Source: Pseudonocardia benzenivorans CB1190 | GTDB lineage: Bacteria; Actinomycetota; Actinomycetes; Mycobacteriales; Pseudonocardiaceae | Direction: 5' to 3' | Assembly (NCBI RefSeq): GCF_000196675.2 | Contig: NC_015312.1 | Span: forward strand, 2,790,001-2,854,000 | DNA: 64,000 nt | Part shown: positions 7,543 through 18,408 of the stretch, in pieces | Numbering within the stretch: position 1 is the first letter of the stretch | How the letters are laid out: each line of letters begins with the position of its first letter | Notes under the pieces: model-generated | What the model saw: only the letters and a program-made list of their open reading frames with translations | What the model was told of the DNA's origin: nothing | Databases searched by the model: none | Program-made: the position numbers and the translations under genes

Positions 7543-7770
7543 TCACACCCCCGCACAGAAGTCGCGGACCGGCTTCAGGTTCGCGTTCACCGAGGTCAGC
7601 CGTTCGGGGACGGGCGCGGTCGAGGCGACGATCGCACCGACCCCGCCGTCGAGGGCAGCCAGGGTCCGTGAGACGTGCCGCAGGTGCAGGATCACCCGCA
7701 GCAGCCCGATCCCGGCGATGGCGATGATGAGGGCGGCGATGACGATCGTCGCCCAGGCGGCGGCGGGCAT
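7543..7770 (-). CDS. Single-span membrane protein 2 of the coxG-linked module
   Basis: A 75-aa protein with a membrane helix at about residues 6-28 (ATIVIAALIIAIAGIGLLRV), then LRHVSRTLAALDGGVGAIV, an amphipathic helix, and a STAPVPERL turn before a short C-terminus with one cysteine. The ATG at 7770 is used because it overlaps the stop of the preceding gene as TGATG; longer in-frame versions would be Arg/Pro-rich antisense-like sequence. Unknown function, same architecture as its neighbours. Confidence 0.72.
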   Translation of the reverse strand: MPAAAWATIVIAALIIAIAGIGLLRVILHLRHVSRTLAALDGGVGAIVASTAPVPERLTSVNANLKPVRDFCAGV

Positions 7771-8042
7771 CAGTGGGCACCTTCCTTCGGAGGCAGGAGG
7801 ACCGCCACGCTGCCCGCATAGCGGACCGCGCCTGCGGACACCTGGGCGACGGTCGCGTCGGTCGTCGCGAGCATCGAGGGGACGGGGTCGAGCGCGCCGG
7901 CGAGCTCCACGCCGCCGGCGAGGATGTCGTCGGCCGCCCAGCGGATGCGCTCGACGGCGGCGAGCACCCGGTTGAGCAGGGCGATCACCACCGGGAGCAC
8001 CACGAGCAGCAGGACGGCGTTGCCGATCCACCACAGCACCAT
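7770..8042 (-). CDS. Single-span membrane protein 1 of the coxG-linked module
   Basis: First of five consecutive small membrane proteins after coxG, 90 aa. A membrane helix fills about residues 3-25 (LWWIGNAVLLLVVLPVVIAL), followed by LLNRVLAAVERIRWAADDIL, an amphipathic helix, and an ALDPVPSMLATTDATV segment. A strong AGGAGG (8051-8056) lies 8 nt before the ATG and overlaps the coxG stop, showing co-translation with coxG. No family recognised. By position it is a candidate membrane partner for CODH or CoxG. Confidence 0.74.
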   Translation of the reverse strand: MVLWWIGNAVLLLVVLPVVIALLNRVLAAVERIRWAADDILAGGVELAGALDPVPSMLATTDATVAQVSAGAVRYAGSVAVLLPPKEGAH

Positions 8043-8055
8043 GTCTTGTCGCCTC

Positions 8056-8637
8056 CTACGCGGGTCGGGTACTCGGGCCGAAGAAGCGGCGGACCACCCG
8101 TTTGAGCGCCATCAGCGCCGCGGACAGGCCGATCCGGAACCCGCTCGCGGGAGCGGCCCGGGTGATGGTGACCGTGCCGCCGCGTGATCGGGCCTCGGCA
8201 TTGGCGGCGATGCAGTCGGTGAAGGCGCCCAGCAGGACGCTGGTGACGTCGGAGATCATGCCGCGCCCGTACTGGGCGGCGGCGCCGGAGATCTGCAGGT
8301 CCTGCACCACGTGCATCGACGTCGCACCCGCACCGGCCGGCGCCAGCGAGGCGGTCACCGACATCTCCGCGGTGCCCCGGCCGCGGGCCTCGGAGCCGGC
8401 CGCGTGCAGCACCATCGTGTGTGTCGACGGGTCGGACGAACGGATCTGCGCGACCCCGGTGAACCGCAGCGACACCGGACCCATGCTGACCTTCACCCCG
8501 CCGGTGAACGAGCCGTCGGGCTGCTCGCCGGTGAGCTCCGCGCCGGGCAGGCAGGGAGCCAGCGCGGGGACGTCCTGCAGGAACTCCCAGACGTCGTCGA
8601 GCGGTGCGGCGAGCCGGAAGTCGTTCTCGATGAGCAT
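8056..8637 (-). CDS. coxG: CoxG, SRPBCC-fold CODH membrane-association protein
   Basis: A 193-aa protein of the CoxG family (SRPBCC/START-like fold). The N-terminus (MLIENDFRLAAPLDDVWEFL) and PCLPGAELTG are hallmark CoxG segments; a Gly-rich strand series follows, and the last about 35 residues (GFRIGLSAALMALKRVVRRF) form a hydrophobic/basic helix suited to membrane attachment. CoxG proteins anchor CODH to the membrane and, in mycobacteria, have been linked to delivery of quinone to the enzyme. The gene starts 3 nt after the coxL stop with GGAG 8 nt upstream and is followed by five small membrane proteins. Confidence 0.9.
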   Translation of the reverse strand: MLIENDFRLAAPLDDVWEFLQDVPALAPCLPGAELTGEQPDGSFTGGVKVSMGPVSLRFTGVAQIRSSDPSTHTMVLHAAGSEARGRGTAEMSVTASLAPAGAGATSMHVVQDLQISGAAAQYGRGMISDVTSVLLGAFTDCIAANAEARSRGGTVTITRAAPASGFRIGLSAALMALKRVVRRFFGPSTRPA

Positions 8638-8640
8638 CGC

Positions 8641-11052
8641 TCACTCCGTCCGGAAGGGAGGGGCGCCGGACACGTCCTGGCCCGTGTGGGCGGCGTGCCA
8701 GACTCGGTCGGGCAGCAGCGGCATGTCGATGTTGCGCACACCCGTGGGCCGCAACGCGTCCATGACGGCGTTGACGTAGGCCGCCGGCCCGCCGACCGCC
8801 GCGCACTCACCGACGCCCTTGGCGCCGATCGGGTGGTGCGGCGACGGCGTGACGACCTCGTGCAGCTCGAAGCCCGGGGTCTCCCACGCTGTCGGCAGCA
8901 GGTAGTCCATGTAGTTGGCGCCCACCAGGTTTCCGTCGACGTCGTAGGTCTGGAACTGCATGTTCGAGATGGCGTAGGCCTCGGTGAGCCCGCCCATGAT
9001 CTGGCCCTCGACGATCATCGGGTTGATCCGGACGCCGCAGTCGTCGACTCCGACGAACCGCAGCACGTCCCACACCCCGGTCTCGGGATCGACCTCGACC
9101 GTCGCGATGTAGCACGCGAACGGCCAGGTCAGGTTGGGTGGGTCGTAGTAGGCGTTGTTCTCCAGGCCGGGCTCCATGCCGTCGGGCATGTTGGAGTACG
9201 CGGCCATCGCGCACTCCTGGATCGTGACGCCGCGGCTCTCGGCGCCGCGTACGAAGAACCGGCCGAGCTCCCACTCGACGTCCTCCTCCGACACCTCCAG
9301 CAGGTGCGCGGCGAGCTTGCGCGCCTTGGCCCGGATCTTGCGAGCCACCATCGCGGTGGCCGCGCCGGCGACAGGGGTCGACCGGGAGGCGTAGGTGCCC
9401 ATGCCGAACGGCGTGTGGTCGGTGTCGCCGTGCTCGACGACGATGTCGGTCGCCGGGATGCCGAGCTCGTGGGTGACGATCTGGGCGAACGTCGTCTCGT
9501 GGCCCTGGCCCTGTGTCTGCGCGCCGATCTTGAGCACGGCCTTGCCCGTCGGGTGCACCCGCAGCTCTGCGGAGTCGAACATCTTGATGCCGAGGATGTC
9601 GTACTCGCGGCTGTTGCCGGCTCCGAGCGGCTCGGTCATCGTCGAGATCCCGATGCCCAGCAGCCGGCCCTGCTTGCGGGCCTCGGCCTGCTCGACGAGG
9701 AAGTCGTCGTAGCCGATCGCGTCGAGCCCGACCTGCAGGCACTTGAGGTACTGCCCGGAGTCGGTGAGGAACCCGAACGGCGTCCGGTACGGGAACTGGT
9801 CGTCGCGGACGAGGTTACGGCGCCGGAACTCCGCCTGGTCCATGCCCAGGTCGTCGGCGGCGGCCTGCATCATCCGTTCCTGGAAGAACATCGCCTCGGT
9901 GACGCGGAACGAGCACCGGTAGGCGACGCCGCCCGGCGCCTTGTTCGTGTACATGCCCTGCGCCGTGATGTGCCCGACGGGCACGTCGTAGCAGGCGAAC
10001 GACGAGTGCACGAGCCCGATCTTGAACTTGGTGGGCTGGGCGTCGGCGTAGAAGGCCCCCTGGTCGGTGGTGGCGTGGTAGCGGACGGCGAGGATCTTGC
10101 CGTCGTTCGTGAGTGCCATCTCCGAGTCGAGGTACATGTCGCGGCCGAACCCGGTCGATGACAGGTTGCCGGTGTTGTCCTCGATCCACTTGACCGGTTT
10201 CGCGGTGAGGATCGAACAGAGGATCGCGCACACGTAGCCGGGGTAGACGGGCACCTTGTTGCCGAACCCGCCACCGACGTCGGGGGAGATGATCCGGATC
10301 AGGTGCTCGGGCAGCTCGGCGATCAGCGCGACGGCCGCCCGCACGATGTGCGGGGCCTGGCTGGTCAGGTAGACGGTGAGTTTGCCGGTGGCGTTGTTGA
10401 AGTCCGCGACCGCGCCGCAGTTCTCGATCGGCGAGGGGTGGCTGCGCGGGTAGTGCAGGCGGAGTTTCGAGACGACGTCGGCCTGCGCGAACGCGGCGTC
10501 GGTCCCGTCCTTGTCACCCACCTCCCACTGGTAGGCGACGTTGTCGGCCTGGCCCGCCTTGTCGTCGCGGATCAGCGGTGCGCCCGGCGCGACGGCCTGC
10601 TCCGGGTTGACGATCGGGGGCAGGGCCTCGTACTCGACGACGATGGCGTCGCACGCGTCCTTGGCGATGTAGGGGTCCTCGGCGACGACGCACGCGACCT
10701 CCTGGCCCTGGAAGCGCACCTTGTCGGTGGCGAGGACGGCCTGGGTGTCGTAGGACAGCGTCGGCATCCAGGCCAGGTTGCGCTGCGCGGCCATCTCGCC
10801 GGTCAGCACCAGCTTGACACCCGGGATCGCCCACGCGGCACTGGTGTCGATCGACTTGATCCGGGCGTGCGCGAGGGGGCTGCGCAGGATCTCCATGTGC
10901 AGCATGCCCGGCAACGTCACGTCCTCGACGTAGTTGCCGCGGCCACGGATGAACCGGGCGTCCTCGACACGGGGCCGGCTCGACCCGAGCCCTCCGATCT
11001 TGACCTCGTCGAGCGCCTGGGAGCCGGTCGCCGGCTCAGCTGTCGCCGTCAC
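8641..11052 (-). CDS. coxL: Form I carbon monoxide dehydrogenase large subunit (copy 1)
   Basis: An 803-aa molybdenum hydroxylase large subunit that oxidises CO to CO2 at a Mo-S-Cu centre. The diagnostic form I motif AYRCSFR is present with the copper-ligand cysteine at residue 380. The molybdenum-pterin segments GGGFGNK and [11 protein letters not shown] are present, and the catalytic glutamate lies in GAKGVGE (Glu749). Length is that of form I CoxL. The start is the GTG at 11052, overlapping the coxS stop (GTGA) with AAGGAGG 4 nt upstream. The operon order is M-S-L-G, typical of form I. A second complete form I operon runs divergently on the other side of the promoter region; this copy is the one with coxG and the membrane module. 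Confidence 0.95.
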   Translation of the reverse strand: MTATAEPATGSQALDEVKIGGLGSSRPRVEDARFIRGRGNYVEDVTLPGMLHMEILRSPLAHARIKSIDTSAAWAIPGVKLVLTGEMAAQRNLAWMPTLSYDTQAVLATDKVRFQGQEVACVVAEDPYIAKDACDAIVVEYEALPPIVNPEQAVAPGAPLIRDDKAGQADNVAYQWEVGDKDGTDAAFAQADVVSKLRLHYPRSHPSPIENCGAVADFNNATGKLTVYLTSQAPHIVRAAVALIAELPEHLIRIISPDVGGGFGNKVPVYPGYVCAILCSILTAKPVKWIEDNTGNLSSTGFGRDMYLDSEMALTNDGKILAVRYHATTDQGAFYADAQPTKFKIGLVHSSFACYDVPVGHITAQGMYTNKAPGGVAYRCSFRVTEAMFFQERMMQAAADDLGMDQAEFRRRNLVRDDQFPYRTPFGFLTDSGQYLKCLQVGLDAIGYDDFLVEQAEARKQGRLLGIGISTMTEPLGAGNSREYDILGIKMFDSAELRVHPTGKAVLKIGAQTQGQGHETTFAQIVTHELGIPATDIVVEHGDTDHTPFGMGTYASRSTPVAGAATAMVARKIRAKARKLAAHLLEVSEEDVEWELGRFFVRGAESRGVTIQECAMAAYSNMPDGMEPGLENNAYYDPPNLTWPFACYIATVEVDPETGVWDVLRFVGVDDCGVRINPMIVEGQIMGGLTEAYAISNMQFQTYDVDGNLVGANYMDYLLPTAWETPGFELHEVVTPSPHHPIGAKGVGECAAVGGPAAYVNAVMDALRPTGVRNIDMPLLPDRVWHAAHTGQDVSGAPPFRTE

Positions 11053-11564
11053 TGGGCCTCCTTCTCGGCCGCCCACCGGACGGCCTTCACGATGTTCTGG
11101 TAGCCGGTGCAGCGGCACAGGTTGCCGGACAGACCCCAGCGGATCTCGTCCTCGGACGGGTCGGGGTTGCGATTCAGCAGGGCGCGGGCGGCCAGCATCA
11201 TGCCGGGGGTGCAGAACCCGCACTGCAGCCCGTGTTCGGCGACGAAGCCCTCCTGCACCGGGTCGAGCTCGCTCGGCGTGCCCAGACCCTCGACGGTCGT
11301 GACCTCGTGGCCGTCGGCCTGGACGGCGAGCATCGTGCAGGACTTCACGGGCGCACCGTCGTAGAGGACGGTGCACGCGCCGCAGTTGGTGGTGTCGCAC
11401 CCGACGTGGGTGCCGGTGAGGGCGAGGCCCTGGCGCAGCAGGTGCGCGAGCAGCAGCCGCGGCTCGACCTCCGCGACGCGGCGTTCGCCGTTGACGGTCA
11501 CGGTGATGCGCCGGGTGGGCGCCCCGGTGTCGGATGTGGTGTCGACCGGTTCGGTGGCGGTCAC
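11049..11564 (-). CDS. coxS: CODH small (2Fe-2S) subunit (copy 1)
   Basis: Iron-sulfur subunit of 171 aa that passes electrons from the molybdenum centre to the flavin subunit. Two [2Fe-2S] cluster motifs are visible: the plant-ferredoxin type [16 protein letters not shown] with a later SC, and the C-terminal type QCGFCTPGM with CRCTGY. The N-terminal 20 residues are a variable extension. GTG at 11564 is chosen because GAGGAGGAG lies just upstream and overlaps the coxM stop region. The stop overlaps the coxL start by 4 nt. Confidence 0.94.
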   Translation of the reverse strand: MTATEPVDTTSDTGAPTRRITVTVNGERRVAEVEPRLLLAHLLRQGLALTGTHVGCDTTNCGACTVLYDGAPVKSCTMLAVQADGHEVTTVEGLGTPSELDPVQEGFVAEHGLQCGFCTPGMMLAARALLNRNPDPSEDEIRWGLSGNLCRCTGYQNIVKAVRWAAEKEAQ

Positions 11565-11575
11565 GGGACTCCTCC

Positions 11576-12451
11576 TCAGGCCGCTGCGCCCGCGGGCGCG
11601 CGTTCGGCGGTCAGGATGCGGCGCACGAACGTCGCCACGACGTGGCGCTTGTAGTCGGCGGTGCCGCGGTGGTCGGTGCGGGGCCGGGCGACGGCGGCCG
11701 CGAGCTCGGCGGCTCGCTCGACGACGTCGGGCTCCAGCGACGACCCCAGGAGCGCCTGCTGGGCGTCGACCGCGGCGATCGTCGCGGGGCCGACGCCGGT
11801 GAGCGCGATGCCCGCGCGCACGACCCGTCCCCCGTCGGACTCGAGCGCGACGGCGACGCCCGCTGTGGCGAAGTCCCCGACGCGGCGCTCCAGCTTCAGG
11901 TACGAGCCCGACCGCGTGCCCTGAGCCGCGGGCACGACCGCCTCGACAGCGATCTCGTCCTGCTCCAGGGCGTTCTGGAACGTGCCGACGACGAACTCGC
12001 CGACCGGGATGGTGCGCAGTCCCCGCGGACTCGCCGCGACGACCGCGCCGTCGAGCGCGAGCATCACCGACGCCCAGTCGCCCTGGGGATCGGCGTGGCA
12101 CAGCGACCCGACGAGCGTCCCGCGGGTGCGGACGATCGGGTCGGCGACGAGCGGTGCCGCGGCGGCCATCGTCGGCTGCGCGCCCGGCAGGATCGCCGAG
12201 TGCTCCAGGTCGACGTGGCGACACAGCGCGCCCACCCGCAGCCCGCCGCCCGGGACCTCCTGGTGGTAGGCCAGGCCCTGCACGCCGTTGATGTCGACGA
12301 GGACGCCCGGCGCGGCGAAGCGCAGTTTCATCATCGGGACGAGGCTCTGGCCGCCGGCCAGGATCTTGGCCTCGTCACCGTGCTCGGCGAGCAGCGCGAG
12401 CGCCTCGTCGAGGGTGCGGGGCGCTTCGTAACGGAACCGTGACGGATACAT
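11576..12451 (-). CDS. coxM: CODH medium (FAD) subunit (copy 1)
   Basis: A 291-aa FAD-binding subunit of the xanthine-dehydrogenase/CODH type, taking electrons from CoxS toward the quinone pool. The FAD pyrophosphate-binding segments [13 protein letters not shown] (about residues 32-44) and the [17 protein letters not shown] block (about 105-121) are clear, and the C-terminus has [13 protein letters not shown] typical of CoxM. The ATG at 12451 overlaps the stop of the upstream small gene as TGATG. It is the first recognised subunit of the leftward operon. Confidence 0.94.
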   Translation of the reverse strand: MYPSRFRYEAPRTLDEALALLAEHGDEAKILAGGQSLVPMMKLRFAAPGVLVDINGVQGLAYHQEVPGGGLRVGALCRHVDLEHSAILPGAQPTMAAAAPLVADPIVRTRGTLVGSLCHADPQGDWASVMLALDGAVVAASPRGLRTIPVGEFVVGTFQNALEQDEIAVEAVVPAAQGTRSGSYLKLERRVGDFATAGVAVALESDGGRVVRAGIALTGVGPATIAAVDAQQALLGSSLEPDVVERAAELAAAVARPRTDHRGTADYKRHVVATFVRRILTAERAPAGAAA

Positions 12452-12729
12452 CAGGAATCCTCCAGCAGGTGCCGCGGGGCCGACTCCGGCGGCCGCGGCG
12501 GCTCGACGATCGCGACGGGGAGCGGCTCGTCGTCGGGGTCGGGACGAGGTTCCTGGTGGGGCGGCCACGGCCCGGCGACGGGCTTGCCCGCCGTGCGCAG
12601 CCAGCCGACCATGCCGGGGAACGCCCAGATCGTCGGGCTGCCGCTGTCCTTCGGCGCGTGCTCGAAGAGCTCGAACATCCGCCCGGTTCTCCCGCCGGGA
12701 CTGCTCGGCGGAGGATCGTTGGTCATCAT
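12451..12729 (-). CDS. Hypothetical proline-rich protein, 92 aa, leader gene of cox operon 1
   Basis: I do not recognise this protein. It has a central hydrophobic/aromatic block (FELFEHAPKD, IWAFPGMVGWLRTAGKPV, about residues 19-52) followed by a very proline- and acid-rich tail. No membrane span or cysteine is visible. It starts with tandem ATGs (12729 and 12726) preceded by AGAGGAA, and its TGA overlaps the coxM ATG, so it is the first gene of the leftward CODH operon and co-translated with coxM. That placement suggests a CODH-specific role. Confidence 0.62.
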   Translation of the reverse strand: MMTNDPPPSSPGGRTGRMFELFEHAPKDSGSPTIWAFPGMVGWLRTAGKPVAGPWPPHQEPRPDPDDEPLPVAIVEPPRPPESAPRHLLEDS

Positions 12730-12914
12730 CGACTCACATTCCTCTTGGTCGCGGGCACGTGTGGGACATCACGGCCGCGTGGTGCCGGAATGCTCCACCT
12801 GTCGCAATGGAGGTGCACCCCTGCCCTAAGCGAAGCCTTAAGTGGGGTTTGGACGTATCGGCGCGGGGCGGCCACGATGGGGCGGACCACGACGGTCGGG
12901 AGAGGAGGTCGGTG
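12730..12914. promoter_or_regulatory. Shared promoter region of the divergent cox operons
   Basis: A 185-bp region between the start of the leftward operon and the GTG of the rightward coxM. It contains CTAAGCGAAGCCTTAA (12826-12841), a degenerate relative of the palindromes upstream of the LysR gene, and a short inverted repeat around CCACCT and AGGTG (12796-12815). The rightward ribosome site AGAGGAGG is at 12901-12908. No promoter hexamers could be assigned securely. A common regulator for both CODH operons is the natural reading. Confidence 0.5.
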
Positions 12915-13811
12915 GTGCAGGTACCGGCGTTCTTCGAGTACCAGCGTGCGACGAGCGTCGAGCACGTCGTCACGTTGCTCGAACGGTTCGGGCCCGAGGC
13001 CCGGATCGTGGCGGGCGGGCACAGCCTGATCCCGATGATGAAGCTGCGGCTCGCCCAGCCGGAGCTGCTCGTCGACGTCAACGACCTGCACGAGCTGGCG
13101 GGGATCACCGTCGACGGCTCGGTGGACGCCGGGCATCTGCGGATCGGTGCGCTGACCCGCCACGCCGAGCTGCTCGCCAGCTCCGTCGCGGGCGAGCACT
13201 TTCCGATCCTGCACGACGCCGAGCGGGTCATCGCCGATCCCGTTGTGCGCAACCGCGGCACGATCGGCGGCTCGGTGTGCCAGGCCGACCCGTCGGAGGA
13301 CCTGTCCGGGGTGTTCACGGCGTTGCGCGCCGTCGCGGTGATCCGGGGGGCCGACGGCGATCGGACCGTCCCGATGCGGGAGTTCTTCCACGGTCCCTAC
13401 GAGACCGCGGTGCGGCCCGCGGAGATCCTCGTCGAGCTGCGGGTGCCGCTGCGGACGGGCGCCGGCAGCGCCTACGTCAAGGTCGACCGGCGCGCGGGGG
13501 ACTGGGCTGTCGCTGCGGCCGGGGCCGTCGTCTCGCTGGGGCCCGGCGGTGTCGTCGACGAGGTCGGCATCGGACTCACGGCCGTCGGCGACGCCGACTT
13601 CACCGCCGTCGAGGCCGAGGACCTGCTACGCGGCCGGGTCGCCGACGAGGACGCCTTCGCCGCGGCGGGGGCCGTCGCGGCAGAGCACTGCCGGCCGACG
13701 GCCGACCAGCGCGGGCCCGTCGACTACAAGCGCCACCTCGCGGGCGAGCTCACCGTCCGCGCACTGCGCGACGCTGTGGCCCGCGCCCGTCGCGGCAGGT
13801 CCGCCGGGTGA
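12915..13811 (+). CDS. coxM: CODH medium (FAD) subunit (copy 2)
   Basis: A 298-aa FAD subunit, homologous to but clearly different from copy 1. The FAD-binding segments AGGHSLIPMMKLR (about residues 34-46) and RNRGTIGGSVCQADPSED (about 113-130) are intact, and the C-terminal VDYKRHLAGELTVRAL block matches CoxM. GTG at 12915 is chosen over GTG at 12912 because AGAGGAGG then has a 6-nt spacing. The stop overlaps the coxS start (GTGA). Confidence 0.93.
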   Translation: MQVPAFFEYQRATSVEHVVTLLERFGPEARIVAGGHSLIPMMKLRLAQPELLVDVNDLHELAGITVDGSVDAGHLRIGALTRHAELLASSVAGEHFPILHDAERVIADPVVRNRGTIGGSVCQADPSEDLSGVFTALRAVAVIRGADGDRTVPMREFFHGPYETAVRPAEILVELRVPLRTGAGSAYVKVDRRAGDWAVAAAGAVVSLGPGGVVDEVGIGLTAVGDADFTAVEAEDLLRGRVADEDAFAAAGAVAAEHCRPTADQRGPVDYKRHLAGELTVRALRDAVARARRGRSAG

Positions 13812-14283
13812 GGGTGGGGGTGACCGTGAACGGGGTGGAGCACGTGCGTGACGTCGAGCCGCGGCTGCTGCTCGTGCACCTGCTGCGTGACGAGCTGCGC
13901 CTCACCGGGACGCACTGGGGCTGCGACACGTCCAACTGCGGGGCCTGCACCGTCTGGATGGACGGGCTTCCGGTGAAGTCGTGCACCGTGCTGGCGGTGA
14001 TGGCCGACGGCCGCAGCGTCCGCACCGTCGAGGACCTCGAAGGGCCGTTCGGGCTCGACCAGGTGCAGCAGTCGTTCATGGACTGCCACGGCCTGCAGTG
14101 CGGCTTCTGCACCCCCGGGATGCTCATGACCGCGCGCAAGCTGCTCGACGACAACCCCGACCCCACCGACACCGAGATCCGCGAGGCCATCTCCGGCCAG
14201 ATCTGCCGGTGCACGGGCTACCGCAACATCGTCGCGGCCATCCGGCACGCCGCCGACGCCGAAGCCGCCGGCCGGGGGGACAC

Positions 14284-14287
<4 letters not shown>
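13808..14287 (+). CDS. coxS: CODH small (2Fe-2S) subunit (copy 2)
   Basis: A 159-aa iron-sulfur subunit with both [2Fe-2S] motifs: GCDTSNCGACTVWMDG plus SC, and QCGFCTPGM plus CRCTGY. It lacks the roughly 15-residue N-terminal extension of copy 1. GTGA overlaps link it to coxM (13808) and coxL (14284), so the three subunits are co-translated. Confidence 0.93.
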
Positions 14288-16692
<2,405 letters not shown>

Positions 16693-16700
16693 GGCGAGAG

Positions 16701-17618
16701 ATGACCACTGCCGAGCTGCGCGCCCACGCCGACCGGCTGCACCGCGACCGGGTTCCGTACGTACTGGCGACGGTCGTCCGCGCCGAGCGGCCCACCAGCG
16801 CCAAACCCGGCGACAGCGCGCTCGTGCTGCCCGACGGGTCGATCGACGGCTTCGTCGGCGGGGTGTGCGCCGAGTCGACCGTCCGGCTCGAGGGGCTGCG
16901 GCTGCTCGCGTCGGGGGAGTCGGAGCTGCTCCGGGTCACCCCCGAGGCGGCGGACGCCGTCGCGCCCGAGGGGGTGCGGGTCGTCGAGAACCCGTGCCTG
17001 TCCGGGGGCACGCTGGAGATCTTCCTGGAGGCGGTCATCCCGCCGGTGCTCGTCCGGGTGTTCGGCGACTCGCCGATCGCGCGGGCGATCGCGCAGGTCG
17101 GCACCGCGCTCGACCTCGACGTGCAGAACGACGTCGACGCCGCGCTCCCGGTCGCGCCCGACACGACGGCCGTCGTCGTCGCGGCGCACGGGCGCGACGA
17201 GGTGCCGGTGCTGCGTGCCGCCCTCGCGGCGCGGGTGCCCTACGTCGCGCTGGTGGCGAGCCCGCGCCGATCGGCCGCGGTGCTCGCCGAGCTCGACGTC
17301 GCCGACGACGAGCGCGCCCGAATCCACGCCCCCGCGGGTCTGGACATCGGGGCCCGCACACCGCACGAGATCGCGCTCTCGATCTACGCCGAGATCGTCG
17401 CCCAGCGGCCCCGCGCCGACGCCGCGCGTCCCGCGGAGCCACCGGTGTCGGCCGCCCCCGCGGAGGCGCTCGACCCGGTGTGCGGCATGACCGTCGCGGT
17501 CAGCCCGGCGAGCCTGTCGCTCTCGCACGAGGGCGTCGCGTGGTACTTCTGCGGGTCGGGCTGCCGGGAGGCCTTCCGCGACGCCCCGCAGCGCTACCTC
17601 GCCACGCCCCGCCCCTGA
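16701..17618 (+). CDS. XdhC/CoxF-type maturation factor fused to a YHS domain
   Basis: A 305-aa protein. Residues about 1-240 are XdhC/CoxI-like: ATVVRAERPTSAKPGDSALV and GFVGGVCAESTV near the N-terminus, then a Rossmann-type C-terminal part (VRVFGDSPIARAIAQVGTAL; YVALVASPRRSAAVLAEL; GLDIGARTPHEIALSIYAEI). This family binds and protects sulfurated molybdenum cofactor and inserts it into molybdenum hydroxylases. The last about 45 residues are a YHS domain (DPVCGMTV, YFCGSGCREAF), a small metal-binding module often seen with copper proteins. It follows coxL copy 2 by 8 bp, so a role in building the Mo-Cu site is likely. Confidence 0.88.
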   Translation: MTTAELRAHADRLHRDRVPYVLATVVRAERPTSAKPGDSALVLPDGSIDGFVGGVCAESTVRLEGLRLLASGESELLRVTPEAADAVAPEGVRVVENPCLSGGTLEIFLEAVIPPVLVRVFGDSPIARAIAQVGTALDLDVQNDVDAALPVAPDTTAVVVAAHGRDEVPVLRAALAARVPYVALVASPRRSAAVLAELDVADDERARIHAPAGLDIGARTPHEIALSIYAEIVAQRPRADAARPAEPPVSAAPAEALDPVCGMTVAVSPASLSLSHEGVAWYFCGSGCREAFRDAPQRYLATPRP

Positions 17619-17636
17619 CGGCCCGCGGCAGCGCCG

Positions 17637-18365
17637 CTACCGTCCGGTCGGGGCCGACGGTTGCGTCGTCGGGGCGGGCAGGTGCCGACCGCACGCCGCC
17701 TCGAACGCGTCGAGGTCGAGGGCCGGACCGCCCAGCGGTGTCGGGGCCTCGCGGCGGGTGCACAGCCCGTCCAGCAACAGGTGCAGGTAGCGGCGCCAGA
17801 CCTGCGGGTCCGCCGCCTCGGCGAACGCCGCGACCTGGACGAGCATCACCTGCACCGCGGCGAAGTCGGTCAGCTCGACGTCGGGGCGCAGCACCCCGGC
17901 GTCGATCGCGCGCCGCACGCCCTGCTCGACGAGCGGCAGGATCTCGGCGCGCCGCGACCGGAACGACTCGAGGTCGCCGATCTCGCCGAAGATCACGTCC
18001 TTGAGGCCGTGGTCCTCGATCTGCATGGCCACCAGCGACTCCAGCGCCGCGCAGAGCCCCGCCCACGGGTCGGGATCGGCGACGGCGTCCTTGACGCAGG
18101 CCACCACCTGGTCGAGGCGCTCGTCGAACAGCGCCTCGACCAGCGCGGTCTTGTCGGGGAAGCGGCGGTACACCGTCCCGGTACCGACGCCCGCGTGCCG
18201 CGCGATCTCGTCGAGGCCCGCCTCCAGCCCGCGGCGCGCGAACACCTCGCGCGCCGCCGCCAGGATGCGGACGCGGTTGCGCTCGGCGTCGGCGCGCAAC
18301 GGCCGCGCCGGTGCGGCGGCCTGCTCGTCGGCCGCCGCACCGGTCTGCTGCTCGGTGGTCGTCAT
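17637..18365 (-). CDS. TetR-family regulator
   Basis: A 242-aa TetR repressor. The DNA-binding domain (about residues 24-75) contains NRVRILAAAREVFARRGLEA and VGTGTVYRRFPDKTALVEAL. The N-terminal extension is Ala/Gln-rich and the C-terminal ligand domain ends in a disordered proline-rich tail. It lies 43 bp downstream of the exporter gene on the same strand and is probably co-transcribed and controls it, the usual arrangement for exporters of toxic compounds. It ends 18 bp from the convergent XdhC-like gene. Confidence 0.9.
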   Translation of the reverse strand: MTTTEQQTGAAADEQAAAPARPLRADAERNRVRILAAAREVFARRGLEAGLDEIARHAGVGTGTVYRRFPDKTALVEALFDERLDQVVACVKDAVADPDPWAGLCAALESLVAMQIEDHGLKDVIFGEIGDLESFRSRRAEILPLVEQGVRRAIDAGVLRPDVELTDFAAVQVMLVQVAAFAEAADPQVWRRYLHLLLDGLCTRREAPTPLGGPALDLDAFEAACGRHLPAPTTQPSAPTGR

Positions 18366-18408
18366 CCTCGACTCCCGTGTGCTGACGTGGATCCCGCCGG
18401 GGGCAGCG

